Source: Spirogloea muscicola
Lineage: Eukaryota; Streptophyta; Zygnematophyceae; Spirogloeales; Spirogloeaceae
Assembly (NCBI GenBank): GCA_009602725.1
Contig: WELB01000002.1
Location: forward strand, 1,481,840 to 1,545,839
DNA: 64,000 nucleotides
Direction of reading: 5' to 3'
Within the stretch, counting starts at the first letter, position 1. Each line of letters starts with the position of its first letter. The notes under the pieces are model-generated. The model saw nothing but the letters and a program-made list of their open reading frames with translations, did not search any database and was not told where the DNA came from. Below, one piece after another: positions 1 through 12,879 of the stretch. The position numbers and the translations under genes are program-made.

Positions 1-3000
1 CGCAGCCGCCGGCGGGGCGCCTGGCGGCGGCTCGGCGCTTCAGCGGCGCCGGCGACAAGCTCGTGTGGGTGTGGACGGCCAGCCAGGCCGCCATGACGGC
101 CGCCGTGGAGGCCGGGTGGACGACGCTCGTCTTCGCCGGCCGCGACGCCGCCGAGCGGGCCGCCGCGTGGGCCGGTGCGCCTCTGTCGCCGCTGCCGCTG
201 CCGCTTGCCATCGCCAACATTGGCGAGGCCGCCGTCTTCAATGGGCGAGCCTGACGCCTCCGCCGCCGCCGCCGTGGGACCCGCAGCGCTGGCGAGGCTC
301 CAGCCGCTGTTCCTGGACGACGCCCGCGGCGTGCTCCTCGACGGCGGCGCCGGCGGCGCCGTCGTGGCCCCGATCCTCAGAGTGGAGAGCGGCGCCGACG
401 TCGCCGCCGTCGCCGACCTCGCTGGCGGGACCAGCGGCTTCGTCGTCGTCGACGCCATGGACTGGCGGGTGAAGCGTCGTGCTCTCCAGCTGCAGCTTGC
501 TCGGCGCCTGCTGGGCCGCATCCAGGACAGACCGACGCCCATTGCACACAGTCCCGTCAGAACCTGGCCTAAGTCTAGACGCAGTTTTGGTACCTTACGG
601 GCAGTCCTCATTCCTTTATTCGCATAGCACCGCAATGCTCAAGCTCAGGCTAAAATTTGAGCTCAAGCCTGAGCTTTATCGGTACTCAGATACAACTTGA
701 AACATTGACCACAAATGGTTCCGGACTGGCCGACAAGTTCATCTGAATGCGGCCCTCAAATTTCTAGCCCTCAAGCACGCAGCAGAAGAGGCAGAAGCTG
801 CGCTCTTCTGCTGGAGGTTCGTCCATCATGCTTTGGCAACTGCGCTGCCAGGGACTGATCCGTGCATGCACAGCGTGACACGCGCAGATGATACCCGCGG
901 AGAATCTTGTGGCAGCCTTCCAGGGCTCCGGCACCCAGATCCTGATGCTCACTGGCTCTGCTACCGACGCTCAGGGGATGCTTGAGGTGCGCTCCTCACT
1001 GACACCATACTGGGGTTTCACAAGTCAGGGCTCAGGGTTCTGGTCAAGCTATGGGGCCTGCCGCGAAACAGTGAGCTTGAGGTGGTGCAGTCAGTGGTTT
1101 GCCCCGCCGGATCTATGTCTTGCACTTCATGCCGTGCCCGCATGTTGCCAGAGCTGGTCTTAGAAATTCCTGGCTTTTGCGCTCTAGGTGCTTACGGCAT
1201 CTGATGGCAGAGCGTCAGGATGTTGGCATCTTACAGCCCGGGGCCTGCTCCCTTGCAGGCGCTGGAAGTCGGCACTGATGGCACTGTGCTTCGCACAGAT
1301 GACGTTGAGCAGGTCTTGGCACTTAAGGTTCGCAGCTTCCCCCAGTGCCTCCGCCTACGCAGTCTTGCCAGTAAGTCTATCGGAGTGACCTTCCGTGGCC
1401 TGTGCGTGGTTCTGCAGGAGTACTTTGCCAGGAAGGCTGCAACTGAGGCCGCCTTGCTGCTTGAGGTGGCCACTGTCGTATCAGTCGAGCCCGCTGGTAT
1501 GGGCGACCGCGTGTGCGTCGATCTCACCACACTGCTGGCGCCCGGCGAGGGTTTGCTGGTTTGTGCCCTCCTGTCGCTGCCCATATGCCGGAGCACGGGA
1601 CCAGTGCCAGAAGGTGACTGGGCATTTCTGGCTCTGGTCTCGTACTTGAACGCATCTCGCAGAGTCTCACAGTCATTTCTCACAGAGAAAGGGGAGACAC
1701 TTCACTGCTAGTTGAGCAGGCCAACCTGTGCTTAAAGTTTAGAAGCTGACCCTTTCACAACATCTGATTGGTGTGCATGCTCTTCTGCATAGAAGTCAAT
1801 TCCGCCGTGACCTTCCATCTGTTTGCAATAAGGGGAGCAGAGACTATTAGCGCCTGCTCCTCGTAGACGTACTCGGGAATGGTCGCAGTAACTCTTCTAG
1901 TCAGCTGCTCGTTTATAGCCTTGGTTGTTGCATTGTGACGCGCAGGTTGGATCGTTTGCTAGAGCTCTCTTCCTAGTCCACTCCGAATGCTTTGAGTGCG
2001 ACTACGTGCCCAGCAGGCCCTTCCGCGTGAATGCGGTGAGGTCATTGCCATGACCTGCTGAGTCTCAGAACAGGGTTTCTAGTAATTTCTGAGCTTCTGA
2101 CACAGCCACTGTGGCTCATCCTGTGGTCAAACCCTGTTACATTGGCAACGGTGTAGCCATATTCATGCAGTGCGATCTACTCAACACAGTGTTTGGCTTG
2201 GTCCATGCCAAGTATCTGAATTCTTTTCTTTTCTTATCCTGTTTGTGATGCTAATGGCAGGGTGCCGTCCACTCATATGTAGCGGGGCCAGGCGGCAAGA
2301 CCAAATATCTGTCGGAGCTGCAAAGCGGCAGCTCTGTGTTGGTGGTTGACGCCCACGGTCGCAGCCGGATTGCAACGGTTGGGAGGGCAAAGATTGAGTC
2401 TAGGCCTCTCATGCTGATTGAAGTTGAGGTGAGTTGCTTGCTCAGCTCTTGCATGCTGTGATGGACAAGGAACCCTCCATCATGCAGGACTTGCAAGACT
2501 ACCGGAGGAGAAGTCTTGCCAGGGGTTCAACTATTATAAGGGTGCTGCAGCGGCTTGGCTTTTCAGGGTTGTCGTAGGTTGTGAAGAATTGAGAAATTCT
2601 AGCTTGGCATTCGGGGTGGCTGCTTTGTGTTATGCCTTCTGAATAATACCTGCTGCGCACCACTTTTAGGCCGTGCTTGCAAAGCCTGACTATCATTTTC
2701 TTTCCTAGGATGCTGAGAAGCAGCGCCACAGTGTCATGCTACAAAATGCTGAGACTGTTCGGCTGGTCACTTCTGGCCGAGAAGGTTAGTCATTGGCTCT
2801 GATGGTGACCCCCAGTTGCAAAACGGGTGGTCTCAAGTCGCAAAACGAATGCACATTTCTCACCGTGTTGTTAGGGATTCCCATAGCAGCAATCGAGGAG
2901 CTCATATTACTTGAACCAGCGCAACCTGTCTGACAATGACATCAATGTGCAGCCAATGTTGACCTTCATGAGATTGGCAAGCATGGCCTTTCAATGTCTA

Positions 3001-3193
3001 TATACAACTCTTGTTATTCAGTGATGTTACTGAAAGCACCACTTGCCACATTGCAATGCTTGGTGGTGCAGAGCACTCGCATCAGGCTATCGCCACGTCA
3101 GCTCTCAAGCCTAGCGACCAACTTGTCTTCCTCCGGCAGGAAGGTGGGCGGCACACAGGCATCAGCGTCCAGGAGTTCATCATTGAGAAGTGA
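1..3193 (+). CDS. 3-dehydroquinate synthase, archaeal-type (DHQS-II), 5' end outside the window
   Basis: Shikimate-pathway enzyme giving 3-dehydroquinate, expected in the plastid. It belongs to the archaeal-type DHQS-II family, unrelated to AroB. Pieces in family order: VWVWT near 64; [14 protein letters not shown] near 305; VVVDAMDW near 445; [16 protein letters not shown] (888-986); GTDGTVL (1259-1327); [16 protein letters not shown] (1418-1558); [21 protein letters not shown] (to 2035), shown here as SECFECD and [19 protein letters not shown] and [11 protein letters not shown] (2261-2428); [13 protein letters not shown] (2709-2784); [16 protein letters not shown] and a FIIEK C-terminus (3072-3190), stop TGA at 3191. 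All internal junctions are GT/AG. The reading frame shifts between about 230 and 290, where a short intron or an assembly error could explain it. The gene converges on the NSUN5-like gene. The family call is firm; the N-terminus is missing. Confidence 0.9.
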
Positions 3194-5473
3194 TCTCATG
3201 TACCTTTGGTCAATCAATTACCATGGAAGACTTATGCTATATCAATACTACCCTAAACGTCTTACAAGCCTAAGGAGCCTTCATACTGCTTGGTGCTCCT
3301 TCACATGTCACTTACTTAGAGCTGTTATGATGAGCACGCTCCCTTGTAGCCCGCTACTCTTTTGCAACTACCTGGCCTCCTTTGAGCCTGTCACGATAAG
3401 AACGCCTGTTGGGGCTTTTCGAATTGCCTGCCCCTATTTGAGCCTGTCGTGGTAAACCAGGATATGGGGACAATTCTGAGACAGTCATTGACAACAAAAG
3501 AACATCAACAATACTTGCTAACTCTACCCGCTCAGAATCTGAATGGGAGGCTGGGCTCTCGAGTCCGGTCAGCAAATCAAATAAGCACATCTGGCCTTGA
3601 CATCCCTGTTAGCCTGAGAAGGCCGATAGAGCACCCTGTAGACAACACAACAAGCGGCTCGTGCTCGTGCAGACGGAGGTCTGGGCAGCCAACCAAGGAG
3701 TGCCGCCATAGTGCAAATAGTGCTTGAGGCTGCAATTGTGTCTTTCAAGGCACTTGTTGCACAAAGTCCGAGGCACAGAGACTCCTACTGAGAGGTTGTT
3801 TCATACAGAATGGTGGTGCACAGCACAACCGAGAGTCTCCTAGCACAATAAGCCTTGGAAGGGACCAGAGAAGGACCATACCATGAAGGTAGGTAACCAA
3901 CACCCAGCAACCACGCACATGTCGTCCTGAACGACCATTCGCAGAGGAACTTGAGACGAATGAGATGTGCACTATCCTGGACGTAAGACCAGAAGGAAGA
4001 TTGCACTTCTTGCATCTTACTTCCAAAACCAGGCCACTAAGGAAAGGGGATATACTCAGGGACCTCGAAGAAGGAATAGTTAGAGCCTGGCACTCCGAAA
4101 AAGTCTCTCACATAGATAATGAGCGAGGGGGAGAGAGAGAGAAGGCGCGCGGTGCGCATGAAATTAAAGCGAGGCCAATTCAAGCCATTACATTGTTAAA
4201 GGGGACGAATGGTGGGAGATCACAATTGCTTGGATGGCTTTGACGAGCTTTGGCAAGATGGTGCACTCAAATCACAAGTACCTGGTACATGCTACACAAC
4301 AGCAGTGACTAACAAGATTCACCAGATTGCCACTCCAGAAGTGCAGTGCTTGTGGCACATGTAAGATGCACATGCTCTGTCGTGTTGAGGCACGTCATCC
4401 ATCCGCTTGGTGTAAAGAGGGAGTAGCAAGCATGGCAAGTCCAACCCGCTTGGGTCAGGGAGCAGGCTTATCCTGCCGCCCGTGCCTCACATGGCATCAG
4501 CGCGCAAGCCCCATCTGTTACTCGTGCTGCACAGAGAGAAGGCCTTCAGGGATTGACTGCTTGATGAGCTGTGGCGAGTACCATTGAGGCAGCAACAACT
4601 AAGGATGTTAGTGGGAGAAAGTGACAGCCTCAGGCTACACGGGCGTTTGGGGTCAGGGGTGCCAAATGGGCCAGATGGCCTGCCCCAAGAAACGATGAAA
4701 TACTTAACGAGACCAAGCATAAGGAGAGGAAACATTCTTTCAGTAGAGGGTGATGGCTTTGAGTGGCTAGCCCAGCAAATGAATGAACAAAGGGGTGTGG
4801 AGGGCCGGGGCTGAGTAGTTCTCTCGGCCCAGTCTGTCACTCTTGCAAGACTGCCCCGCGCCGCCGCTGCCGCCACATTGCCGAAGGGCGTTGATTGCTC
4901 CTACTGTGCCACGTCAAGAAGGCATGAGCGTGGAGGAAGGGCAGCAGCGCAGCTAGAAAGTGAATATTCACAGGCGAACATGGATCCTCACTACAATCCT
5001 TTACCCTTGTGCTGAGCATCCACTTCCAGAGACATCTCCGTAAAGGCTTGACACGACTCACTATCTTGAGATTGTGATATCGTGAATAAAGGCCACATCT
5101 AGTATGTAAAAATCACGACCTACTCCTACTCCAGATTACTTGTGCAGATTGAGTATATACCAGTTAGAGATTTGGCTGGTGGCATCATCGAGGTTTCAAA
5201 ACTATCACCGGGAGTCTTCTTCAATGTCTGCCCTTACACCTTCTCATGTTGCTGCAAGGAATACACATAGCTCCTTCAGCTGCTGATCATGACTTCCCTT
5301 GCAATCATGCTGCTTGATCGATTCCCTTTGACGTGCTGTTTATGTCAAGCTAAGATTATGAGCCAAACCTTTGGCCCTGAATACATAATTGACTTGCACA
5401 CGCCTGGCATCAAAGACGAAGATGTGAACAGGCTATATTGGGTCAGGAATTGTAGCTTCTGCACCTTGTCATA
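3194..5473. other. intergenic stretch between two convergent genes
   Basis: No convincing gene was found. Open frames here are short and match nothing recognised. A minus-strand Ala/Arg-rich frame starting at 4876 looks faintly like a targeting peptide, but no conserved continuation follows. The only identifiable item is one copy of the GCGCGCGG-GCGCAT tail module near 4131-4200. Confidence 0.5.
4131..4200 (-). repeat. isolated copy of LINE tail module A
   Basis: Contains GAGAGAAGGCGCGCGGTG followed by GCGCATGAAATT and GGCCAATTCAAGCC. This is the same block that follows the stop codon of truncated LINE 3' ends at 15.9-17.0 kb, 54.4 kb and 57.3 kb. Minus orientation is defined by those copies. 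No ORF remnant adjoins it, so it is a bare tail or a tail-only insertion. Confidence 0.7.
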
Positions 5474-8400
5474 CTATTGCAGCTCCTCCGATGCAAGGCA
5501 CTGTCGCTTACGCTCTTGTATCACACTGTGACCTTTTTGTGCCTCATACTCGGACTTCTGCTTCTTTCTTAACCGCTTCAGCTTTCTCCGCCTCAGCTTT
5601 GACTGCAGCTTCTGGTCCTGCTGCGCAGACTGGCCATGGTCCTCGTGTGTAGATAGGCTCTGTTTTGGAGCCCTATGCAGAGATTGGTCTCCAGTGCCTG
5701 CCTCACAGAATTGTTCCTTCTGTCGTACTGTTGCGGGCTGTCTGGTCCCAAGCTTGTTGGACTCAACTGAAGGTACACGAGCTAGAACGGCCACAAAGAA
5801 ACCGTCCATCTTGTCCCGCTCAGAATCTGTCCGAAGTAAGTGATGAGCTGCATCATGAGCTTGTTACTTGTAAGTGTAGGTCAAGGCAGCACAACATACA
5901 AAAACCTTGGAATGCCTCACTAGCACGTGCCTTGCATAGGTTCTTACACCACCGTGGAGCGTCGGCTTGCACAGTAGTACACAGTTTCATGCAAGTCATG
6001 TATTATGCAAGTCACGCAGCACAAAGTGTGTTCAGAGAAGAGTATCAGGAACTGACCTCCTGGGAAAACAGGCAGCCCTCGATGAGGCCATTCTGGAAAG
6101 GCGCTGACAAGCTTGAAGCTTGTGTTAGATGAGGGGCTGAGCACAGCAGCCACAACGTCCTCATTTTCGCGTTGATGCACAGAGCAGGTGCTATACACCA
6201 CCCTTTCAACAGAAGGAACTGCAACAATAATAAATGTGATGCCACAGCTTGATCATTCAGACGTATCAAACAAGTCACAAATATTCAAGTCAATGATACC
6301 AGGCCCCAAAGATGGAGCTTTGCATGGTATTACAGCATTGTCTCAAGCATTCAATCTGGCCCACTTGGCCAGGTACTGCATACGTCGTAAGCATGCAGGG
6401 TAGTGCGACCCTTTAACCAGACAGGAAGTTGCTGGGTACTCAATGACTAATGGCAAGCAGGATGCACCACACAGAACTTACAAGAAAGTGCATGGCGAAG
6501 TGCCTTCTCCTGAAAATTGCCAAGGTTCTCCAGGCGCTGCATGTCCTGTTTGAGGTTCTCTGCCACAGGCAACCGTGTCAGCATCACGACAGAGATCCTC
6601 AACCCCTGATGACACAAAAGGTCTTGGAGTACGGTGCTTTTCATGAGCATAAGATGGTCGAACATGTACAGTACGCTAAGTCATTACTGTTGTTCTCAGT
6701 GGCTCCCTTTGACTTTCAGAAGAAAGCATCGTCTGCCTAGGCGGGGCAATGTAGTCACCCTGGCCTGATGAAGGTAGAAGGTGGTCTTGTCGTTGCGCTG
6801 ACATTCCCGAACCCGAGCACGAAGGATCCAGGAGCACACCTTGGACCTGTAATTTCAACTAATTAAATCACTAGATGAAATGGCTTCACGACTCTGAGGA
6901 GGTCCTCAGAGACATGAGAGTTGATAAGACTTTCTGTTATCATCTTGACCTATATGAGCAGATCAGAAGCTGCGTGAAACACTTGACGTCACATGTAGAT
7001 AGTCAAGAATATGTTGTAGTCACACCCAACCCACTCTTGCCAAGTCTGGTGAAGCTGGGTCCATTTCCAAGAAGTCTTGAAGTCTTGGCTCAACATCTGA
7101 AAGCCTTGGTCAAGGCAATCATGCATCTTGATGATCAGAAGGCTCGCAACTGAGCTTCAATGCGATGGAAACTGTGCATACTGAGGCCGGCAGACAGTTG
7201 CCCTTCTTTTAAAACAGCAAAGCAGCTTAATTGATGGCCCTTATCTGAAGCTTTGAGGAGGATACTGGAAGCACCAGCAAGCTCCACGGTGCACTTGAGG
7301 CGCTTAAAGCGACCCCTGTCCTTCTCGCAAGCTATTATTCGACCTCGTCCATTCATCAGAGCTGCAAGGTGCACTGTCTTGTTGCCAGGTGCAGCACAAG
7401 CATCAATGACCTGGAAAAGGCACCAGAACACTATATTGTGGAACTGCAGGACCCACTTCATCTGCAGTGTTCTGGTGCTTCATTTATGACCCTCTGGTCC
7501 ACTCCCTTGCTTGTCCGCTTGCTAGAACTCGGCACACCAAGCCAGAGAAGTAGAAGTACATGCAAGCTTGTTATGGAGGACTGCTGTGACAATATTTTGA
7601 CGAAGGAGACTCAGTGAGTTATCTTGAAAGAGTCAATCAACATCTTTCAACACAGTGCTGAATGCAAGCATGTAATTGCAGAAGTGGCTGAGCAGTTTGG
7701 CGCACCTCCCAAGAAGGCTCTGGGGCTAATGCTTGAGCCGGTAAGCAACTGGCCTTTCCCTGCTAACATATTTGAGTTCAATCATAAAAATCCTCGAGTG
7801 CCTACTCATCAGCAGAAGACTGATGTCACCTTGCTTGAAGCAGATCAGTGACTGCTATCATACTCCCGTCCTCTTATTGAAAATATCACATCATAAGCAG
7901 ATTACTTTCAAGCGTCTGCTAACAACACATGTTCATTGGACACAGACAGACTGCTGTGCCCACTGACCACAAGCCGGATCAGAATTGATAACATTGGAGA
8001 TGTGCCTCACTTGAAGAAGCAATAAGCCACTCCTCACAAGGTAGTGGTCATGGAGGTCTGTGCCTGGCGGGAAAACCAAGAGCTCAGGAATCAAGTCGTC
8101 CTTCCTTATCTGCAACCATAGATGCAGGGCAACTACATGACAAATTATCGCAAATGGAAGCTTTGCAAGATGATTGCATCAGATTGTCACAGCTCTTGAA
8201 GTACCGATACTCATGGTAGTTCCTCCGACCAATATCCTAAGGCAACTGGAATTTTAGACTTCTTGTCGCAACACCTATGCATCTGCTGCGTGCTTGGTTT
8301 ACCCAGATTACCGTGAGACTGGCGTGTGATGTAGTGAAGTCGTCTATCACATCCTGGACAGTTGTCCTCAGGGTATTCACCCGAGCATATCTTGGCATCT

Positions 8401-9719
8401 CATATCCTGCAGAGTTGCTGCCAAGATTGGGTCTTGTGCCAATGTGTGCAGCTGACTGAGGGGCGGTGCTATGTTTCCCATGTTCCTTGCCATACCAGTG
8501 CATGCTGAAGATGTCTTGCAATCAAGAGCACTTTCTTCACAGTTTCATTTAGCTGATTAATCAAAGCAGTTGTAAAGATTGTGTGTCAAAGAGTTGGGGG
8601 TCACGCGCACCTGCAACTTTAGATTGAAGGAGGTCCTTTGCGGAGGAGACCTGCCTCTTGACCAGTAGCCTTGCAAGACATGCCCTTAGAGCACTTTTGC
8701 GGGCAAGGACTGCTTGCTCCGCTTTGCCAGCTGGCACCAGGCCCTAGATATAGGTAGCGTAGCAAAGTGTCAGCCTGAGTAGCTGACGAGGTGAACAGAT
8801 GTATTAAGAGAAATGCAACCCCATGAGAACGGCGCACAACGTAAAGACCTGGCCAAAGAGGAGGTCGTACACTAGTACGTACGCCAGCTCCGCTTGCATC
8901 TGCTTGTGGTTCACAAGAAAAAGCACAAATGCAAATCAAGAGGTGCCTCTCTAATTGGTATTCAAGTCGTCCTGAAGAATTGGGGCCTGCAGTTGCAATT
9001 GCCAATAGAAGCAGACGGACTTGAAGATGTGAGTTCCTTCATGTCTCTTCTCCTTGCGGCTTAGCCTTTCTGCTTCTCCTCCTAGCAACCTAACGCCAGG
9101 TATGAACAGATTGAGCAGAATAAGGAGCTAGCAGTGGACCTACCTGACACAACGGAATCCTACTCCTGATGCAACAGTTATCATCATCACAGCTTCGAGG
9201 TACCCAGACGGGGTGAGACTGTCACCTTAGCAGAGCTCTTCAGCAAGTCTGTGGCGGCCACAACCTCCTTGAGCACGGGCAAATCTGGACAAATTTAAGA
9301 GGAGAGGTCGGAATGTATGGTAAGTGCACCGTCTAATAAGGGAGCCAATCGCATTGGGAGCTCATCACTCATGTCTGATTGATGAACTATGCACATGGCT
9401 CGCTTACTCTAGCAAGTCCCGCAAGAGACGCGCAGCTTATGACTTTGGCCTTACATCTCAGAGTTTCGCACGTGAGGGCATAGGTGGCCTTCTTGGCAAC
9501 AACAGCCGGCGCCAGCGCCAGCGACTTGATGGAGGCCCCATCGCTCCTGCTGGCATCCGCAGCCAGGACCCTGGCGAGGATGCTGGCCACCTGCAGGTAG
9601 ACCTTCCTGGGAACCCCCATGACAGCTCGGCGCTGGCGCAGCGAGCTTCGGGCCGCGCAGACCACGCCACGGGAGCGCCCGGGACGGTGCGGCGAGGTGC
9701 TGCGGGCCCTAAAGCCCAA
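5474..9719 (-). CDS. NSUN5: NSUN5-type 25S/28S rRNA cytosine-C5 methyltransferase
   Basis: NOP2/Sun-family SAM-dependent RNA methyltransferase, orthologue-like to yeast Rcm1/human NSUN5, which makes m5C in large-subunit rRNA in the nucleolus. Reading leftward: an N-terminal segment with YLQVASILARVLAAD and TCETLRCK (9640-9440); LPVLKEVVAATDLL (~9280); YVLVYDLLFGQ (~8860); LLVKRQVSSAKDLLQ (~8650); PRYARVNTLRTTVQDVIDDF (~8390); DLIPELLVFPPGTDLHDH (~8080); the SAM-binding DACAAPGNKT (~7400); the first catalytic cysteine in DPSCSGSG (~6830); RLENLGNFQEKALRHAL (~6510); the second in VVYSTCSVHQ (~6180); a DGFFVAVLARV strand (~5780) and a Lys/Arg-rich tail. Both catalytic cysteines are present, so the enzyme looks active. 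The start at 9719 is the first in-frame ATG before the conserved region; a nearer downstream ATG is possible. Stop is TAG. Confidence 0.92.
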
Positions 9720-9926
9720 CCATATTCCAGCAGCATTCCTTCTTTCGGGTTCACCGTCCTCTACATACTCATTCTACTGGAAGCGTCTCCACTTCTTTCG
9801 GGCTTGCCAATGCATGCCAACGCTGTAGCATTGGCACTCTGCAGCTCTCCCTATCTGGGCTGGCCTCTCACAAACCATTGCCGTACATTGAAAGAGCTGC
9901 TCTCTCAAGGAGGAGATACTATTTCC
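9720..9926. promoter_or_regulatory. upstream region of the NSUN5-like gene
   Basis: Short upstream segment between the NSUN5-like start and the first LINE tail. It holds a degenerate LINE-tail-like stretch near 9840-9895 (GGGCTGGCCTCTCACAAACC). No core promoter motif could be identified with confidence. Confidence 0.3.
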
Positions 9927-10310
9927 GCGGCCTCCGGGTCTCGGCGGAGTGCCTTCCCTGCCTCGAGCTACTCGGACCTGATGTTGCTCACTCGGCGGGT
10001 ACTGAGCTTCCCTAGTATGTTGTCGTGATTGGTAGAGTAGAGGAGTCCTTCCTCGGCATCTCATTCTTCGGCTTTGGACATTGTCCATTCTTTTTGGGCT
10101 GGCTTTGCCAGCCCCTCTTTCGGCGGCCTCCGGGTCTCGGCGGAGTGCCTCCTTCCCTGCCTCGAGCTACTCGGACCTGATGTTGCTCACTCGCGGGTAC
10201 TGAGCTTCCCTAGTATGTTGTCGTGATTGGTAGAGTAGAGGAGTCCTTCCTCGGCATCTCATTCTTCGGCTTTGGACATTGTCCATTCTTTCTCTATGGG
10301 CGAGCCTTCT
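9927..10310 (+). mobile_element. two tandem LINE 3' ends (about 180-bp direct duplication)
   Basis: Two near-identical units, about 9927-10101 and 10122-10297. Each contains a C-terminal coding remnant (SSYSDLMLLTR-like), a stop in the GGGTACTGA context, a roughly 100-nt tail and TTTGGACATTGTCCATTC. Between them is the stem-loop GGGCTGGCTTTGCCAGCCCC. The second unit ends with CTATGGGCGAGCC. The first unit joins the second directly after the stem-loop, so the second copy sits in the first copy's tail. Both are severely 5'-truncated. Confidence 0.75.
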
Positions 10311-11445
10311 TCTTATTTCCAAGGGGGGGCGAGGAGAACAGCTCGACCAATTTACGCTTAGTGAGATCTGACGACAGGTCTCACGAAGCGACTGTTGGGC
10401 TCTGGAGCCGACTGTTGAGCTGGGTCCATGGGAACGTTCATTGTTGCTTCATGACCAGTGACAGCATAAGGTCACATTTGCATGAGCCTCGAAGTTTGAC
10501 TCGTCCAGAAGGAAGCTTCTCAGCTACTAGTCATAATATAGGTTCTTAGCCCAGTCCTAATTTGACAAGGGAAGGGTCAGTCACTACAATGTTCTTGACA
10601 TGAGGTCTGTGAGATTTGCAGCATCCGTCATCATACCCTTGAGCATTGTATTGAGTAAAGTGCAAAATCTCCAACACCCTCGATGCCTGAATAGCTACAC
10701 TTGATCATTGCAGACTTTCTGCCAACGCGCAGGTCCATCTACACATTCATCTTCATTAGGTTGATTCATACTGGCAGCAGGCAGTAAACAATTTGGACGT
10801 TGACCAAAGGGGAGAGTAAGGGCTATCTTAGCAATTGTTATGGTCAGACATGCAAATGCGCTGTCACCAACCTTGGGAGAAATCATCCGAGCCACTACAA
10901 GCTACTGTTTACAAAAAGAGTCACAGGACACTTCCAGACGATTCGTAGCCTCTGATCAGCCAGACCGTCAGCCTACCACATAATCTCGTGACTTTAGGTC
11001 CACTTTAGGCAGTTCTGTATGTCTGTCTCCTGTTACTTTTGCTATATGCACTGTGCAAATCTGCCATGCCATCACTGCATGCGATCTGACTACCTCTCTA
11101 GTTAGTCTGGCTCGTGAAGTACATGTCTATTTTGATCTGCATACCACATGGTCCTTACATGATGAGATCGCTTGTCGATGTGCTCTGGCGACCAACTCCA
11201 TCTCGCATAACTGCTGTCGTGCAACACCATGTCTCGTGCAAAATCATGTCTTGCTTAATATGTTGATCTGAACGAGAGCTGACCTGCCTTGTAAATTTCA
11301 GGCTTAGTCATACTTGTCCGGTGTGAAATGGGTGAAGAGTGGGGACCTCTTCCTGACTTAGGTCAAGGCAAAGCGCCCAGTCAGACCTTATTGTAGTGGC
11401 AGCAGAAGCCAGGGATGTGTCAGCCCACCTCCCAGGCTCTCCATC
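10311..11445. other. no recognisable feature
   Basis: About 1.1 kb without a supported gene. Frames are short and low in similarity to anything known, and no RNA gene or clear repeat was seen. Confidence 0.4.
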
Positions 11446-12123
11446 CTACAATAGGGGGCTACCTGGTGGTGCTGGGACTATGAAACCCTCTGCATCAGCC
11501 GCCCTCACTATCCAATCATGAGGGCGGCCGGCTGGAGTACACCCCAGGATGACAGCACCAGGCAAAGGTGGAGGGGCAAGCCTGCGAGCACTAACATCTT
11601 CAATTTGCAGCATAAGTAAGCGTCTCAGGACAGCAACCGCAAACTTCTTCGCCCGACGATATGTCTGCACGTCCTGTGATTGTACCCACGCCTTCCAATG
11701 GAGATCAAGTTGAGGGTACCCCGCCTCAACAACCCTCATCAAAGGCGAGTCAGTGGGGGCTAATCTCGCCCTCTCCTGACTCGCCAACTCCGCCAACCGG
11801 GCCTGGTAGGCTGCAGCTGCATTGGTGCGCAAGTTGGCGAAGTAAGTCCTCACCTCTCTGCGTTCTGAATGGATACCTAAAACGGACGCCCATACTTCGT
11901 CCGTGAGCCCCTCAGGCCGCGATGGCTTTTGCCGGGCTTTTGCATTCGCCCTGGCAGCTCTCCATGCACTAAACCAAGGGCTAACGTCGGCGTCTCCAAG
12001 CAGCCGCTCAATCACATGATGCTCGGGCCTTAAGCCAAACTGAGCCTCAAAAGCCGCCGCCAGGGCTTGTAGGTCATCAGCGGGGACGAGGTCCTCACAG
12101 TGCTCCAGCGCAGCTGCGTCCTA
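11446..12123 (-). pseudogene. unrecognised ORF fragment beside the repeat cluster
   Basis: An uninterrupted minus-strand frame of about 225 codons, with its first ATG only at 12015. The product is Ala/Arg-rich and looks protein-like in composition, with helical stretches such as LRTNAAAAYQARLAELASQE and a Pro-rich end. No family was recognised. The frame opens after a stop with no upstream start, ends in a clean stop, and abuts truncated LINE copies. It may be an ORF1-like or N-terminal retroelement fragment, or a host gene remnant. Confidence 0.35.
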
Positions 12124-12345
12124 CCAGCCCAGTTGGCACAGCACACGAGTCAGAAGAGGGCGCATTTAGCCCCAGCTGACTCGCTTCTGATGGCGGCGGA
12201 GGAGGCGAGGATCTAGTGTTGATCTGCATTGGAAGGCGTGGTAAGGGTCACAGGACGCGGAGCCGCGTACTTGGGGTGTAGCATCCGCAGTTGCTGTGGT
12301 GGAGTACTTACTTCTGCTTCGTCCTCAAAGCCAAATGCTCGCACG

Positions 12346-12846
12346 CTTGCCCGTCCACCACCGCCTGGCGCGGGCATCCTGGGCGTGTGCCGGCAGCCGC
12401 CAGCCGCTCAAGATTGGACTCCGAAGGTGGCCGATGTGGGGCAACTGCCGTCGCAGCGCTACTTGGAAAGCCCTGATGCCCGGAGGGGACTAGAAAATTT
12501 CGTGTATTTGAAACAAACATAGAGGGGACTAGAGGGGGTGGGTTTGGTTGAGAGAGAAGCCGCGCGGGGCGCATGAAATGAAAGGGAGGCCAATGCAAGC
12601 CAATACCTTGTTCAGGCAGAGTCTAGTGCAAACTAAACAAGGCTACATAATACGGAGACCTAAATTAAGGTGCCTAAGGCCCGTCCACCACCGCCTGGCG
12701 CGGGCATCCTGGGCGTCCTGCCGCCAGCCGCCAGCCGCTCAAGATTGACTCCGAAGGTGGCCGATGTGTGGCAACTGCCGTCGCAGCGCTACTTGGAAAG
12801 CCCTGATGCCCGGAGGAAAGATTTCGTGTATTTGAAACAAACGAAG
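12346..12846. repeat. direct repeat of about 170 bp (12346-12522 and 12679-12846)
   Basis: Both copies begin GCCCGTCCACCACCGCCTGG and run through CCTGATGCCCGGAGG to CGTGTATTTGAAACAAAC, nearly identical apart from a few short differences. The shared end TTTGAAACAAACGAA is the reverse complement of the 3' terminus of LINE family 1. A copy of module A (12545-12678) separates the two units. Confidence 0.8.
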
Positions 12847-12879
12847 GCCAAATGGCTCTCCCCCGGAGGGGACTAGAAA

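Noticed and set aside
240-252. ATGGGCGAGCC at the start of the window as a LINE module end
   Set aside because: No stem-loop or tail precedes it, and it lies within the coding region of the dehydroquinate synthase. Treated as coincidence.
4487-4876. Minus-strand frame with an Ala/Arg-rich start
   Set aside because: It looks like a targeting peptide only at its first residues. The remainder is Ser-rich and no conserved exon follows on the minus strand.
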